Part shown: positions 45,782-56,394 of the stretch, one piece after another
Numbering within the stretch: the stretch's first letter is position 1
How the letters are laid out: each line of letters opens with the position of its first letter
Source: Aestuariibacter sp. A3R04
GTDB taxonomy: Bacteria > Pseudomonadota > Gammaproteobacteria > Enterobacterales > Alteromonadaceae
NCBI RefSeq assembly: GCF_018860805.1
Contig: NZ_JAHKQR010000003.1
Span: forward strand, 310,001 to 374,000
Reading direction: 5' to 3'
Length of the DNA: 64,000 nucleotides
Position numbers and translations under genes: made by a program
The notes under the pieces: model-generated
The model's input: only the letters and a program-made list of their open reading frames with translations
The model's database searches: none
What the model was told of the DNA's origin: nothing

Positions 45782-46186
45782 CTACATTTTGTCTACTGGC
45801 AAGCCGGCTTCCGTCCAGCCCATCATGTCACCTTCCAGATGGGTCACCCTTAGAAATTGCTTTTGCTCAAGCATTTGCATCGCTATAGTAGCCCGTCGGC
45901 CAGTTCGACAGTAAATGATGATGGGTTTGTTTTTGGCGTCATTGAGTTGTTCAACAAAGCCGTTAATTTCGTTGTGCGGCATATTGATGGCACCGGGAAT
46001 ATGCCCTTGTTTATATTCTTCTGGTGTTCTTACATCAATGAGTAACCATTCATCTGCTTTTACTTTTTCCAACAGAAAAGGCGTGGCTTCTACGGATGGA
46101 AATCCCTCGGCTTCCGCCGGGTAGTAAAAACTGACCAGTAATTCTGTCGTCGCCAGTATTATTGTGGCAAATATCAATTTTCGCAT
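45782..46186 (-). CDS. Secreted rhodanese-like sulfurtransferase
   Basis: A 134-residue protein with an N-terminal signal/anchor (about 1-24) and one rhodanese domain: LLIDVRTPEEYKQGHIPGAINMPH and the active-site loop YCRTGRRA with catalytic Cys near 94. Likely acts in the periplasm. Physiological substrate unknown. Confidence 0.85.
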   Translation of the reverse strand: MRKLIFATIILATTELLVSFYYPAEAEGFPSVEATPFLLEKVKADEWLLIDVRTPEEYKQGHIPGAINMPHNEINGFVEQLNDAKNKPIIIYCRTGRRATIAMQMLEQKQFLRVTHLEGDMMGWTEAGLPVDKM

Positions 46187-46365
46187 AATGCCTTCCGTTA
46201 GGTGAAAACACAGGCCGTTGCACGGATTATCAGAGGATGTTGATTCGCTGGTATGTTGTCTCTGATGCGCAGATCTGATCTAGTCTGCCAGTGTTAATTT
46301 ATTCACTACTGTATACCAATATTATCGCTTATTGCTCTGACCAGTACATCGGAATCTGTGTTCAC

Positions 46366-47325
46366 CTAAGTTGCCCCCTGTTGGAGTACGTGAAGCAGCG
46401 TTAAACACAAGATACTTAAACCGCAGAGCAGAAGTGTCGCCCGAACTATCGCCCTGCGACAATAGGTAAGATCAGACAATCTTACCTCGCGGCTACCGCC
46501 AACCCTGCTATAGCGAATTAAGTTGTCTGAATAAAATGCAGGGCCGCCCAGTTTGATGCCGAGTCCTCCTCCTGACAGTGCAAGCAGCCATGATGTGGTG
46601 TCCTTTTGCCCACAACGCTTCCAAGCTTTGAAACTGGCGACGGGGTGAGTAACCGATGCAAACAGGCACGCGCCGACAAAAGCCGGTAGTAGAGCCATCA
46701 GTCGACTCATTCGACGTACGGGAAGCGCAAACCAATAGTACCCCGGGCGCCGCCAGTGCCATTGCCAGGTGAAAACAAGTAGCAACCGAAATAGCAGCGC
46801 TAAAACGGGGCCGCCAATGAGGAACCACATCACTACACCACAAAACTGATAATAAAAGCGCAGTAGATAACTTTCCATCGCCGCTTTTGCAATGCCCACT
46901 TCTGATAAGCGTTGGCAATCTCTCGCAACCATATTGCTAACGGCTTCACGGGCCAACACTTTCTTTCCATTTGCAAGGGCGGTAACCACTTGATTGTAAC
47001 GCCAGCGAACGCCAGCAAAATCCAACGCAGAAATAAGGATGATAGCTTCAAAAAAAATTGGGTATTCAGCCATGTACACCAACATTGCCAACAACACGGT
47101 AAAGGGGGCAATCAATACGATTGCCCCTAGTGCGCCAGACACTTTGTGCTGTGAGGCAGGCTCGGAAGCTCCGGGACGTACCTTTTTTGCCATTCCGTCT
47201 GCCAGCAGACGAAACAACGTTAAAGGATGGTACTTCTCAGGCCAACGCCACACGCTGTCAATGGCAATAGCCGTTAACAAGACAGCAAGAAGTTGCAGGA
47301 CAGTACTATTAACTATGTTTTCCAT
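46366..47325 (-). CDS. CobD/CbiB-like cobalamin biosynthesis membrane protein
   Basis: A 319-residue integral membrane protein resembling adenosylcobinamide-phosphate synthase (CobD/CbiB), which attaches the aminopropanol arm. It has the N-terminal AIDSVWRWPEKYHPL (usual D-x-x-x-G-x-P-x-x-x-HP) and the SGGGLGIKLGGPAFY motif near 257-271. In these genera it is often next to mtnN, as here (26 nt). No other cobalamin biosynthesis gene is in the window, so a salvage or altered role is possible. Confidence 0.75.
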   Translation of the reverse strand: MENIVNSTVLQLLAVLLTAIAIDSVWRWPEKYHPLTLFRLLADGMAKKVRPGASEPASQHKVSGALGAIVLIAPFTVLLAMLVYMAEYPIFFEAIILISALDFAGVRWRYNQVVTALANGKKVLAREAVSNMVARDCQRLSEVGIAKAAMESYLLRFYYQFCGVVMWFLIGGPVLALLFRLLLVFTWQWHWRRPGYYWFALPVRRMSRLMALLPAFVGACLFASVTHPVASFKAWKRCGQKDTTSWLLALSGGGLGIKLGGPAFYSDNLIRYSRVGGSREVRLSDLTYCRRAIVRATLLLCGLSILCLTLLHVLQQGAT

Positions 47326-47351
47326 GGGAACGCTTCGAAGAGGTTTACTGC

Positions 47352-48047
47352 TCAGGCCAGTCGGGCAATCATCCCCATAACCAGTTCTGCAGAGTGTTTA
47401 GCAGCAGTTTCAAGGTATTCCTGAAATGACACTGTCGACGTTTTTCCCGCGATATCAGATAGAGAACGGATTACCAGAAAAGGTGTGGAGAGCATAAAAC
47501 AGGTTTGTCCGATGGCGGCGCCTTCCATTTCCACGGCTTTCATTGTTGGGAAAGTGGTTTTGATTTTGGTTGCCGCTTGGTCTGAACCCACGAATGCGTC
47601 GCCGGTGCAAATTACGCCTTTGGTGTGTTTTGCATGACCGATGGCGCTAGTAGCTGCAGCGGCAGCGTCGATAAGGCGAGTATCGCAATCGTACTGGGCT
47701 GGCATGCCAGCACATTGACCCATTTCATAGCCAAAATGGGTGATGTCCACATCGTGGTATTTTACTGCGGTGCCTATCACCAGATCTCCTATATCAAGCT
47801 TTGGATCAAAGCCACCGGCAGAGCCCGTATTGACAACAAAATCAGGAGAGAACTGTTCTATAAGCGCGGTAGTTGCAATGGCTGATGCGACCTTGCCGAT
47901 ACCGCACTTTACCAAAACGACATCGGCGTCGTGCAATGTTCCGGTGTAAAATGTAAGGTGCTTCCATTGGTGTGTTTCACAGTTACTAAGCGAAGCCTGT
48001 AGCAGTGCGACTTCCTGATCCATCGCGCCTAAAATACCAATTTTCAT
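47352..48047 (-). CDS. mtnN: 5'-methylthioadenosine/S-adenosylhomocysteine nucleosidase
   Basis: Hydrolyses MTA and SAH to adenine and thioribose or ribosyl-homocysteine; part of methyl recycling and AI-2 precursor formation. Catalytic Glu12 in GAMDQE, NTGSAGGFDP, VEMEGAA near 173 and SLSDIAGK with the catalytic Asp near 197. 231 residues from ATG at 48047; upstream in-frame codons lack a proper start signal. Operon with the CobD-like gene. Confidence 0.93.
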   Translation of the reverse strand: MKIGILGAMDQEVALLQASLSNCETHQWKHLTFYTGTLHDADVVLVKCGIGKVASAIATTALIEQFSPDFVVNTGSAGGFDPKLDIGDLVIGTAVKYHDVDITHFGYEMGQCAGMPAQYDCDTRLIDAAAAATSAIGHAKHTKGVICTGDAFVGSDQAATKIKTTFPTMKAVEMEGAAIGQTCFMLSTPFLVIRSLSDIAGKTSTVSFQEYLETAAKHSAELVMGMIARLA

Positions 48048-48158
48048 AATGTCATCCACAAAGGGTGAGCGCATCGAACACAGTTTGATGCGGCAAATTA
48101 AACTATATGGCTAATGGTAATATGAAAGACGCAAAACTGACAGAAGTTGAAAGAAAAT

Positions 48159-48190
48159 AGGCCAATAACGTTGGGGGACGTTATTGGCCT
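48159..48190 (-). terminator. Strong hairpin downstream of the DUF2726 gene
   Basis: AGGCCAATAACGT and ACGTTATTGGCCT are perfect 13-nt arms around TGGGGG. In the minus direction a moderately T-rich tract follows. Probable terminator of the DUF2726 gene; the U tract is imperfect. Confidence 0.6.
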
Positions 48191-48218
48191 TAGGGGCTCG
48201 GAGCCATACAAAGTCAGA

Positions 48219-48803
48219 TTAGGCAGCCGCACGGCTTGAACGCAACGGACGGGTAGGGCGTTTCGGCGGCGCAGGGTTGTGGATTGGCGCTTGCGCCAGG
48301 CGCTGTTGTTTGCGGCGGTACATCACGAGTTTTGCTTCAATACACTCGCGAATTTCTTCCAGGCTGTAGCCTGTCTTTACCTTGATCCTGGCGTGAGGTA
48401 ACCCAGCTGCGTCAAGGGCACCGGAAACGAAAAAATCACGCTGAGATTTGTATTTGGTCTTACCATCGTTATAAACGAGGTCGATGGCCATAATGGGGGT
48501 CATATCATCTTTGTCACACAGCACAAAATCGAGTTGCTTCGACGATGCTCGTGCCATCGCTGAGGTCGCCTGCTTTTTGCCTGCTTTTGCCCGTACGGCT
48601 AGTACATCGCTGAGACGGACCCGACAAACAATGCGAAATTCTCTACCCACTGCTTGTTCGATAAGTTTGAGAAAGTTGTGCTCGACAGGTGTAAACAACT
48701 GAGGCTTGCTTCTAAACGGAAAGCTAACGCCGCTGTCTGACAATTTCATGGCGCCTAGCGCCACTACTATTAGTAACATCATCAAAATGATTGCTAATTC
48801 CAT
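48219..48803 (-). CDS. DUF2726 domain protein
   Basis: One N-terminal transmembrane helix (about 2-18) then a DUF2726 domain (about 35-150: PVEHNFLKLIEQAVGREFRIVCRVRLSDV, LDFVLCDKDDMTPIMAIDLVYND), a fold thought to be nuclease-like; the D-x-n-(E/D) pattern in DFVLC...AIDL is present. The tail is basic and proline-rich. ATG at 48803 follows GAGGG. Function unknown. Confidence 0.75.
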   Translation of the reverse strand: MELAIILMMLLIVVALGAMKLSDSGVSFPFRSKPQLFTPVEHNFLKLIEQAVGREFRIVCRVRLSDVLAVRAKAGKKQATSAMARASSKQLDFVLCDKDDMTPIMAIDLVYNDGKTKYKSQRDFFVSGALDAAGLPHARIKVKTGYSLEEIRECIEAKLVMYRRKQQRLAQAPIHNPAPPKRPTRPLRSSRAAA

Positions 48804-48956
48804 AATATCCCTCGCCAATACTCACTAATGCGTCAAAAAACTGACAATGTAAGTGTCAGAAACCTGTTGTGGAAGGAAATTGCAAAGCAAATGCCAATTC
48901 GACGAAATGCCATTTAATATTAATGCACTATTGTATGGGAGCAGTGGAAGATGAGG

Positions 48957-49319
48957 TTACCTTGCAGTGGTTATCATCATGTCTACCTGTGAGCCGTCGT
49001 TATCTGGTGAAATGATAACCCTCACTGAGTTGTTGTCTGCGGTGAGCAATGTGCGGCCCTGAACAGTACTGCGCACTTCTAAGCCGGGATACGCATCGCG
49101 ATAATGGTCAACCAGTACCTGTTGTGAGTCCTGTGAATAAAACACCATCGTTGCAGGGTAGCCTGAATCAAATCGTTGGCACAGGGTCGCATTTGATGGC
49201 ATGGATACCGTGTGAAAGTCGGTTGGGCATACCTGAAATGCCGCGGACGAAGCAAGCAAAGCCGGGGAGTATGTGGCGGAAGATATCGCCATTGCACAAA
49301 CGAGGATTAATGCTTTCAT
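48957..49319 (-). CDS. Small secreted protein of unknown function
   Basis: A 120-residue protein with a signal peptide (about 1-23, ending LLA or SSA) and two cysteines (CPTDFHTV, LCQRFDSG) that could form a disulfide. The rest is a small alpha/beta domain. I do not recognise a family. It has its own promoter region and no close neighbours on its strand. Confidence 0.55.
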   Translation of the reverse strand: MKALILVCAMAISSATYSPALLASSAAFQVCPTDFHTVSMPSNATLCQRFDSGYPATMVFYSQDSQQVLVDHYRDAYPGLEVRSTVQGRTLLTADNNSVRVIISPDNDGSQVDMMITTAR

Positions 49320-49441
49320 ATTTTCGCCCTACTACCGATGTTGATGTATCAGAAAGTTATACTTCAATATAACTATATCAATATGCCTGATGTCAACAAC
49401 CCTTCTTAGGTATGGATTTTTATATGCGAGTATCCACAAAA

Positions 49442-49471
49442 AAGGCCAGGTAAATTTATTTACCTGGCCTT
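49442..49471 (-). terminator. Terminator of the gltBD operon
   Basis: AAGGCCAGGTAAAT and ATTTACCTGGCCTT are perfect arms; the minus-strand transcript continues into a U tract (plus-strand A run before 49442). 22 nt after gltD. Confidence 0.88.
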
Positions 49472-49492
49472 CTTAAATGTTGGAGCGAAGGA

Positions 49493-50926
<1,434 letters not shown>

Positions 50927-53900
50927 TTATTGTGCCTGGATCCGCAGCTCGTCACTTGAGCGGCTGATGTGACCCAATAAGTTTTTCACTTCACTGGTTT
51001 TCGGTTTAATTAACTTAAAGCGTTTCAGTGATTCGGTGAAATTCGTGAGTAACGACAAGGAATGCTCACTTCCGGTCTCTTCGTAATGCTGGTTAATCAG
51101 GCCGCGTAAATGCTCTACTAAAATCACTTTATCGCCGATGTCCATAATTTCAACCAGCTCTGGATTTACCCGGTCTTCCAGGTCGTTTGCTTCATCGTAC
51201 AGGTAGGCGAAGCCGCCGGTCATACCCGCGCCGAAGTTCACTCCCACGCTGCCCAGCACAGCAACAATACCACCAGTCATGTATTCACAACCGTTGTCAC
51301 CTATACCTTCCACAACGGCGGTCACCCCTGAGTTTCGCACTGCAAAGCGCTCACCCGCACGGCCTGCTGCAAACAGTTTTCCGCCGGTTGCACCGTACAG
51401 GCAAGTGTTCCCCATGATGGCACTGTTGTGAGCATCGAAGTTGATGTTTTTGGGTGGATAAATAACCAGTTTGCCGCCAGTCATGCCTTTGCCAACATAG
51501 TCGTTGGCATCACCCTCTATACGCATGTGGAGGCCACCTGCATTCCACACTCCAAAGCTCTGACCGGCAGTACCGGTAAACTGCACTTCTACCGGCATGT
51601 CTTCCATGTCATGGTTGCCGTGATGTTTGGCAATTTCGCCGGACAGCAACGCACCCACAGACCGATCGGTGTTGCGAATTGGGTAATTCAGACGTATGCC
51701 TCTTCCTTCCCGCACGGCCTTTTGGGCGTCAGTGAGAAGCTGCGCATTCAATTCGCCTTTATCCATCGGTTGGTTAGTTGTTTCTGAACAGAACAGTCGC
51801 GTATGTTCACCTTCTTTTGGTGTTACCAGCAGCGGTGATAAATCCAACTTGTTTTGCTTGGCCGTAATACCATCGATGATCTTCAGTAAATCAGTGCGGC
51901 CCACGAGTTCATCGAACTTGCGTACGCCCAGTGCGGCCATTATTTCCCGCACTTCCTGCGCAATAAACTTGAAGTAGTTCATGACCATTTCAGGTAAGCC
52001 AATGAAATGATCATCACGCAGTTTTTGATCTTGCGTTGCAACACCCGTCGCACAATTGTTTAGGTGGCAAATTCGCAAGTATTTACATCCCAATGCCACC
52101 ATAGGGCCAGTACCGAAACCAAAGCTCTCCGCACCCAAACAGGCTGCTTTGATCACGTCCAATCCGGTTTTTAAGCCGCCATCAGTTTGCACGCGAACTT
52201 TGTGACGCAAGCCATTTTCGATTAGCGCCTGTTGAGTTTCTGCCAGACCCAGTTCGAAGGGACTTCCTGCGTATTTTACCGATGTCAGCGGACTTGCGCC
52301 AGTTCCGCCGTCATAGCCTGAAATGGTGATGAGATCTGCATAGGCTTTCGCAACACCGGTGGCGATAGTGCCTACACCGGGCTCGGATACCAGCTTCACT
52401 GAAATCAGGGCTGACGGATTGACTTGCTTGAGGTCAAAAATAAGCTGAGCCAAATCTTCAATTGAGTAAATATCATGGTGGGGCGGCGGTGAAATCAGGG
52501 TTACGCCGGGTACAGAGAATCGCAGTTGTGCAATGTACTTATTCACTTTGTCGCCAGGTAACTGACCACCTTCACCCGGCTTGGCGCCTTGGGCTACTTT
52601 AATCTGAATAACATTCGCGTTCACCAGGTAGTGAGGAGTAACGCCAAAGCGTCCCGATGCGACTTGCTTAATCTTAGAGTTTTTCTCAGTGCCGAAACGG
52701 GAAGGGTGTTCACCACCTTCACCCGAGTTCGACTGACCACCCAAGCGATTCATGGCAATAGCCAGTGCCTCGTGAGCTTCCGGGCTTAGTGCGCCAATAG
52801 ACATTGCAGCAGTGTCAAAGCGAGGGAACAGATTTTCAGCACCTTCAACTTCGCTAATATCAATTGGGTCACTGGGGGAATTTAACGCCAGTAAGTCGCG
52901 GAAATGAGACGGCGCGCGTTCATTCACGTGTTTGGCGTAAATTTGGTAATCGGCATAGTCACCAGAGACCACAGCCGTTTGCAGAGACTTCACCACGTCC
53001 GGGTTGTAAGCGTGATATTCGCCATCGTGGACGTATTTGAGTAATCCGCCGTGTGAGAGAGGTTTCCGCTTCAGCCACGCTACACGAGCCAGGTTGATGG
53101 CGTCCTGTTCAAAATCGTCAAAACCCGCACCCTGAATGCGTGAAGTTACGCCTTTAAAGCACAAATCCATAACGGTTTTATTAATACCAATGGCTTCGAA
53201 CAACTTAGCAGAGCGATAACTCGCCACAGTACTGATACCCATTTTGGACATGATTTTATACAAGCCCTTATTAATACCTTTGCGGTAGTTCAGCACGGCA
53301 TCGGTAACTGAGCAGGTGAGTTCACCTTTCTCACACAGTTGCTCAATGGTTTCGTAAGCCAGGTACGGATAGATCGCGGTGGCGCCCAAACCAATAAGTA
53401 CGGCAAAGTGATGCGGATCACGCACACTACCGGTTTCCACAACAATGTTGGCATCACACCGCAAGTGGCTCTCGACCAGTCTGCGGTGAACCGCGCCAGT
53501 TGCCATCGCTGCCGGAATAGTAAGTCTGTCTTTCTTAATGTTTCTGTCAGACAGAATGACAAAGGCCGCGCGCTTCTGTTTCACCAAGTATTCTACTTCG
53601 TTACAAATGCGTTCAATAGCTTTGCGAAGGCCTTCTTCCTGCTTGTACTGCAATTCTACTTTTTCAGAGTAGTAGTGTTCAGGATTAAATTCCCGCAGTT
53701 GTTTCAGGTCGGTGTACACCAATACCGGAGAGTTAAACAATACCCGGTTCGCATAACCCGATGTTTCACTAAAAACATTTTGTTCGCGACCAATACACGT
53801 GGCCAGTGACATTACGTGGTTTTCCCGCAAAGGGTCTATTGGCGGGTTTGTCACCTGCGCAAACTGCTGGCGAAAGTAGTCGTAGATAGTACGTGATTTA

Positions 53901-55393
53901 GAAGACAGCACGGCCATTGGGGTATCGTCGCCCATTGAGCCAACGGCTTCCTGACCATCTTTGGCCAGTACTTTAACGACTTGTTGAATTTCTTCGTAGC
54001 TGTAGTTGAACAGCTTGTGGTAAACGGCAATGGTGTCATCATCAAACACGCGCTTACCCAGTTCGGAGGAATCGACCTCTTCAATAGGAGCAAGGCGTCT
54101 GATGTGCTTTTCCAGCCACTCTTTATAAGGATGACGGTCTTTTAGATCGGCATCAATTTCGTTAGATCGCCAGATTTTGCCGTTGTAGGTGTCAACGGCC
54201 AGCATTTCACCAGGTCCAACGCGGCCTTTTTCAACCACGTCGCTTTCGTTGTAATCCCAAATACCGACTTCCGACGCCAGGGTAATGAAGCCATTTTTGG
54301 TAATGACATAACGGGCCGGACGCAAGCCGTTGCGGTCTAAGTTACACGCAACGTGTCTGCCGTTTGTCATAACGATGCCCGCAGGACCATCCCACGGCTC
54401 CATATGCATGGAATTGAACTCGTAAAACGCGCGAAGATCGTCATCCATTGTGGCGTTGTTCTGATAGGCTGGCGGCACAAGCAGACGCATGGCGCGGAAT
54501 AAATCCATACCGCCGGCGAGGAAGAGCTCCAGCATATTGTCCAAAGACGACGAATCAGAGCCTTCTGTATTAACATACGGGGCGGCGTCTTTTAAATCGG
54601 GGATAAGTGGCGTCGCAAATTTACCGGATCGGGCCATTGCCCAGTCGCGGTTGCCTTTGATGGTGTTAATTTCACCATTATGGGCTAAAAAGCGAAATGG
54701 CTGTGCTAAAGGCCACTTAGGTAACGTGTTGGTTGAGAAGCGCTGGTGGAATACGCAAATTGCACTTTTCAAGCGCTCGTCTGCCAAGTCTGCATAAAAG
54801 GCAGGCAGGTCACGAGGCATGACGAGACCTTTGTAAATCGTCACCAATCCTGACAAACAGGCAACATAAAAATCGGGGTCGGTTTCAAGACGCTTTTCTG
54901 CGCGTCGACGAACCATATAAAGGCGGCGTTCTAAATCGCGCTTGCGCCAGCCCGCGGGTGCATTTACGAACACCTGTTCGATTTGAGGTACACCGGTAAG
55001 CGCCAATTCCCCTAACACACTGTGGTCTACAGGCACTTCTCGCCAGCCCACAACCGCCAGGGTTTCCTTTTCCAGCTCTTCGTTTAATACGTCCCTGGCT
55101 TTCTGAGCCAGGGCGTTATCCCGACTCAGAAAAATCATGCCTACAGCGTATTTTTTACTTAGCTTCCAACCGTGTTCCTCGGCTACCTCGCGAAAAAAGG
55201 CATCTGGTTTTTGCAATAGCAACCCACAGCCATCGCCTGTTTTACCATCAGCAGCAATACCACCACGATGCTGCATTCTGTCCAGGCCCTGAATTGCAGT
55301 TTCTACCAGTACATGACTGGCTTCCCCGTGAGTGTGGGCGATGAGACCAAAGCCACAGTTGTCCCGGGAATCGTTGGGATTATATAAACTCAT
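50927..55393 (-). CDS. gltB: Glutamate synthase large subunit
   Basis: Alpha subunit of GOGAT, making two glutamates from glutamine and 2-oxoglutarate. Glutaminase domain begins with the nucleophile Cys13 of NCGFGLIAH after a 12-residue propeptide; then the central and FMN synthase domains with the 3Fe-4S cysteines in [20 protein letters not shown]; the C-terminal GXGXG beta-helix ([34 protein letters not shown]). 1488 residues is the usual size. AAGGAG lies 10 nt before the ATG. First gene of gltBD. Confidence 0.97.
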   Translation of the reverse strand: MSLYNPNDSRDNCGFGLIAHTHGEASHVLVETAIQGLDRMQHRGGIAADGKTGDGCGLLLQKPDAFFREVAEEHGWKLSKKYAVGMIFLSRDNALAQKARDVLNEELEKETLAVVGWREVPVDHSVLGELALTGVPQIEQVFVNAPAGWRKRDLERRLYMVRRRAEKRLETDPDFYVACLSGLVTIYKGLVMPRDLPAFYADLADERLKSAICVFHQRFSTNTLPKWPLAQPFRFLAHNGEINTIKGNRDWAMARSGKFATPLIPDLKDAAPYVNTEGSDSSSLDNMLELFLAGGMDLFRAMRLLVPPAYQNNATMDDDLRAFYEFNSMHMEPWDGPAGIVMTNGRHVACNLDRNGLRPARYVITKNGFITLASEVGIWDYNESDVVEKGRVGPGEMLAVDTYNGKIWRSNEIDADLKDRHPYKEWLEKHIRRLAPIEEVDSSELGKRVFDDDTIAVYHKLFNYSYEEIQQVVKVLAKDGQEAVGSMGDDTPMAVLSSKSRTIYDYFRQQFAQVTNPPIDPLRENHVMSLATCIGREQNVFSETSGYANRVLFNSPVLVYTDLKQLREFNPEHYYSEKVELQYKQEEGLRKAIERICNEVEYLVKQKRAAFVILSDRNIKKDRLTIPAAMATGAVHRRLVESHLRCDANIVVETGSVRDPHHFAVLIGLGATAIYPYLAYETIEQLCEKGELTCSVTDAVLNYRKGINKGLYKIMSKMGISTVASYRSAKLFEAIGINKTVMDLCFKGVTSRIQGAGFDDFEQDAINLARVAWLKRKPLSHGGLLKYVHDGEYHAYNPDVVKSLQTAVVSGDYADYQIYAKHVNERAPSHFRDLLALNSPSDPIDISEVEGAENLFPRFDTAAMSIGALSPEAHEALAIAMNRLGGQSNSGEGGEHPSRFGTEKNSKIKQVASGRFGVTPHYLVNANVIQIKVAQGAKPGEGGQLPGDKVNKYIAQLRFSVPGVTLISPPPHHDIYSIEDLAQLIFDLKQVNPSALISVKLVSEPGVGTIATGVAKAYADLITISGYDGGTGASPLTSVKYAGSPFELGLAETQQALIENGLRHKVRVQTDGGLKTGLDVIKAACLGAESFGFGTGPMVALGCKYLRICHLNNCATGVATQDQKLRDDHFIGLPEMVMNYFKFIAQEVREIMAALGVRKFDELVGRTDLLKIIDGITAKQNKLDLSPLLVTPKEGEHTRLFCSETTNQPMDKGELNAQLLTDAQKAVREGRGIRLNYPIRNTDRSVGALLSGEIAKHHGNHDMEDMPVEVQFTGTAGQSFGVWNAGGLHMRIEGDANDYVGKGMTGGKLVIYPPKNINFDAHNSAIMGNTCLYGATGGKLFAAGRAGERFAVRNSGVTAVVEGIGDNGCEYMTGGIVAVLGSVGVNFGAGMTGGFAYLYDEANDLEDRVNPELVEIMDIGDKVILVEHLRGLINQHYEETGSEHSLSLLTNFTESLKRFKLIKPKTSEVKNLLGHISRSSDELRIQAQ

Positions 55394-56124
55394 CTTAAAA
55401 AAACTCCTTCAACCTTCGACTGGGCAAGGTATCTGCCGGATCGTCGCCAGCATATGGGACGCATCACAAACGTTCTTGTGACGTTCTACAGAACGCCTGA
55501 TTATTTGATTTTTTATTATTAGAAAATGCCAGTCGCTAACCGCATTTTTATGCACTATTGCACAGCGGGCCGTACAAAATACATACATTGCTATGCAAAA
55601 GCAAATGATAAAAAGCGGAGGTGGCAATTCTTCCTGCTTATTTTGGGATAAAGCTTTTAACTTCAGTATCTTAACAAAAATTTAAAGATGTGCGTATTTT
55701 GTTCGTTACGGCTAAAAATGGTCCAGTTAAAACTGTTTACGGAATTTAAACGCCATTTTGATTTTGCACATAATGAATAAACATTCGTTATGTTTGATTA
55801 TTTATTAGGAATATCAGGCTTGAAGTGAATGTTTATTTTACTGGTTCTAAAAATATACAGGGGAGTTGTTCAGAGTGCAAAGGTTTGCTTAACACTCTTG
55901 TCATGAAAAAAAGTCATAATCCTCATATAAAATGAGGTGTGGAGACCCACAAAGCAGAAAAGTTGGAGAAAGTTTGCGCAATTGCAAACCCGCGTGCAAT
56001 ATGGCCAGAATTTTGCTTTTCTAAACTGAGCCAGTAGCTAACGATATCCCGAAACGGAGATATAAAAGGTGTACTGGCGGTCTTGTACAAACTATCGTTG
56101 TAACTTAAAAGTGGAGATAACATT
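55394..56124. other. Long intergenic region upstream of gltB
   Basis: About 730 bp, AT-rich, without a supportable protein gene. It must contain the gltB promoter (minus strand) and a promoter for the small peptide transcript (plus strand). A 24-bp dyad is at 55769-55792. CCTCAT-ATAAA-ATGAGG (55921-55937) and GTTTGC-...-GCAAAC (near 55972-55989) are shorter inverted repeats. TGCACTATTGCAC near 55550 is a direct repeat that only partly resembles an NtrC box. Confidence 0.5.
55769..55792. promoter_or_regulatory. Dyad-symmetric operator-like sequence
   Basis: CATAATGAAT and ATTCGTTATG pair in 9 of 10 positions around AAAC. The length and symmetry suggest a regulator-binding site in the gltB/peptide intergenic region; the regulator is unknown. 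Confidence 0.35.
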
Positions 56125-56187
56125 ATGTTTTACAGTATCTTAGATGAAGAAGATATGGATGGCATCGCAGTGCCAGGGTATAACTAA
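56125..56187 (+). CDS. Putative 20-residue peptide gene
   Basis: A short open frame begins ATG at 56125 with a very good Shine-Dalgarno sequence (GGAG at 56113-56116, 8-nt spacing) and encodes 20 residues: a hydrophobic start (MFYSIL), an acidic centre (DEEDMDG) and a tail IAVPGYN before TAA. A stem-loop with a T run follows at 56201-56251, so it looks like a discrete transcript ending before arcB. I do not recognise the peptide; it might be a leader, a small regulatory or secreted peptide, or chance. Confidence 0.4.
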   Translation: MFYSILDEEDMDGIAVPGYN

Positions 56188-56200
56188 ATGCGCGTTTATG

Positions 56201-56251
56201 AGGCGGCTGTGAGCAATTCATATTAGATCGCAGCTCGCCTTGCCTCTTTTT
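56201..56251 (+). terminator. Terminator downstream of the small peptide frame
   Basis: AGGCGGCTGTG (56201-56211) pairs with CGCAGCTCGCCT (56229-56240), one bulge and one G-T pair, across an 17-nt loop, and a T run at 56245-56251 follows. Confidence 0.55.
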
Positions 56252-56394
56252 AGTGCGCCTGGTGTCGCCAAAACACAACAACCCTTCTTTTCGTTTTCTT
56301 TTCCGCCCGATAATTCGTTTAAACTCAGTGGGCTTTGCCTGCCTGACGTGATATAAGTGCTACTAATTAAGATTTAATTTTGTAGTTTGTTGCT

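Noticed and set aside
48159..48190. Possible mobile-element inverted repeat
   Set aside because: Location after a stop codon and stem-loop form fit a terminator better than a transposon end.
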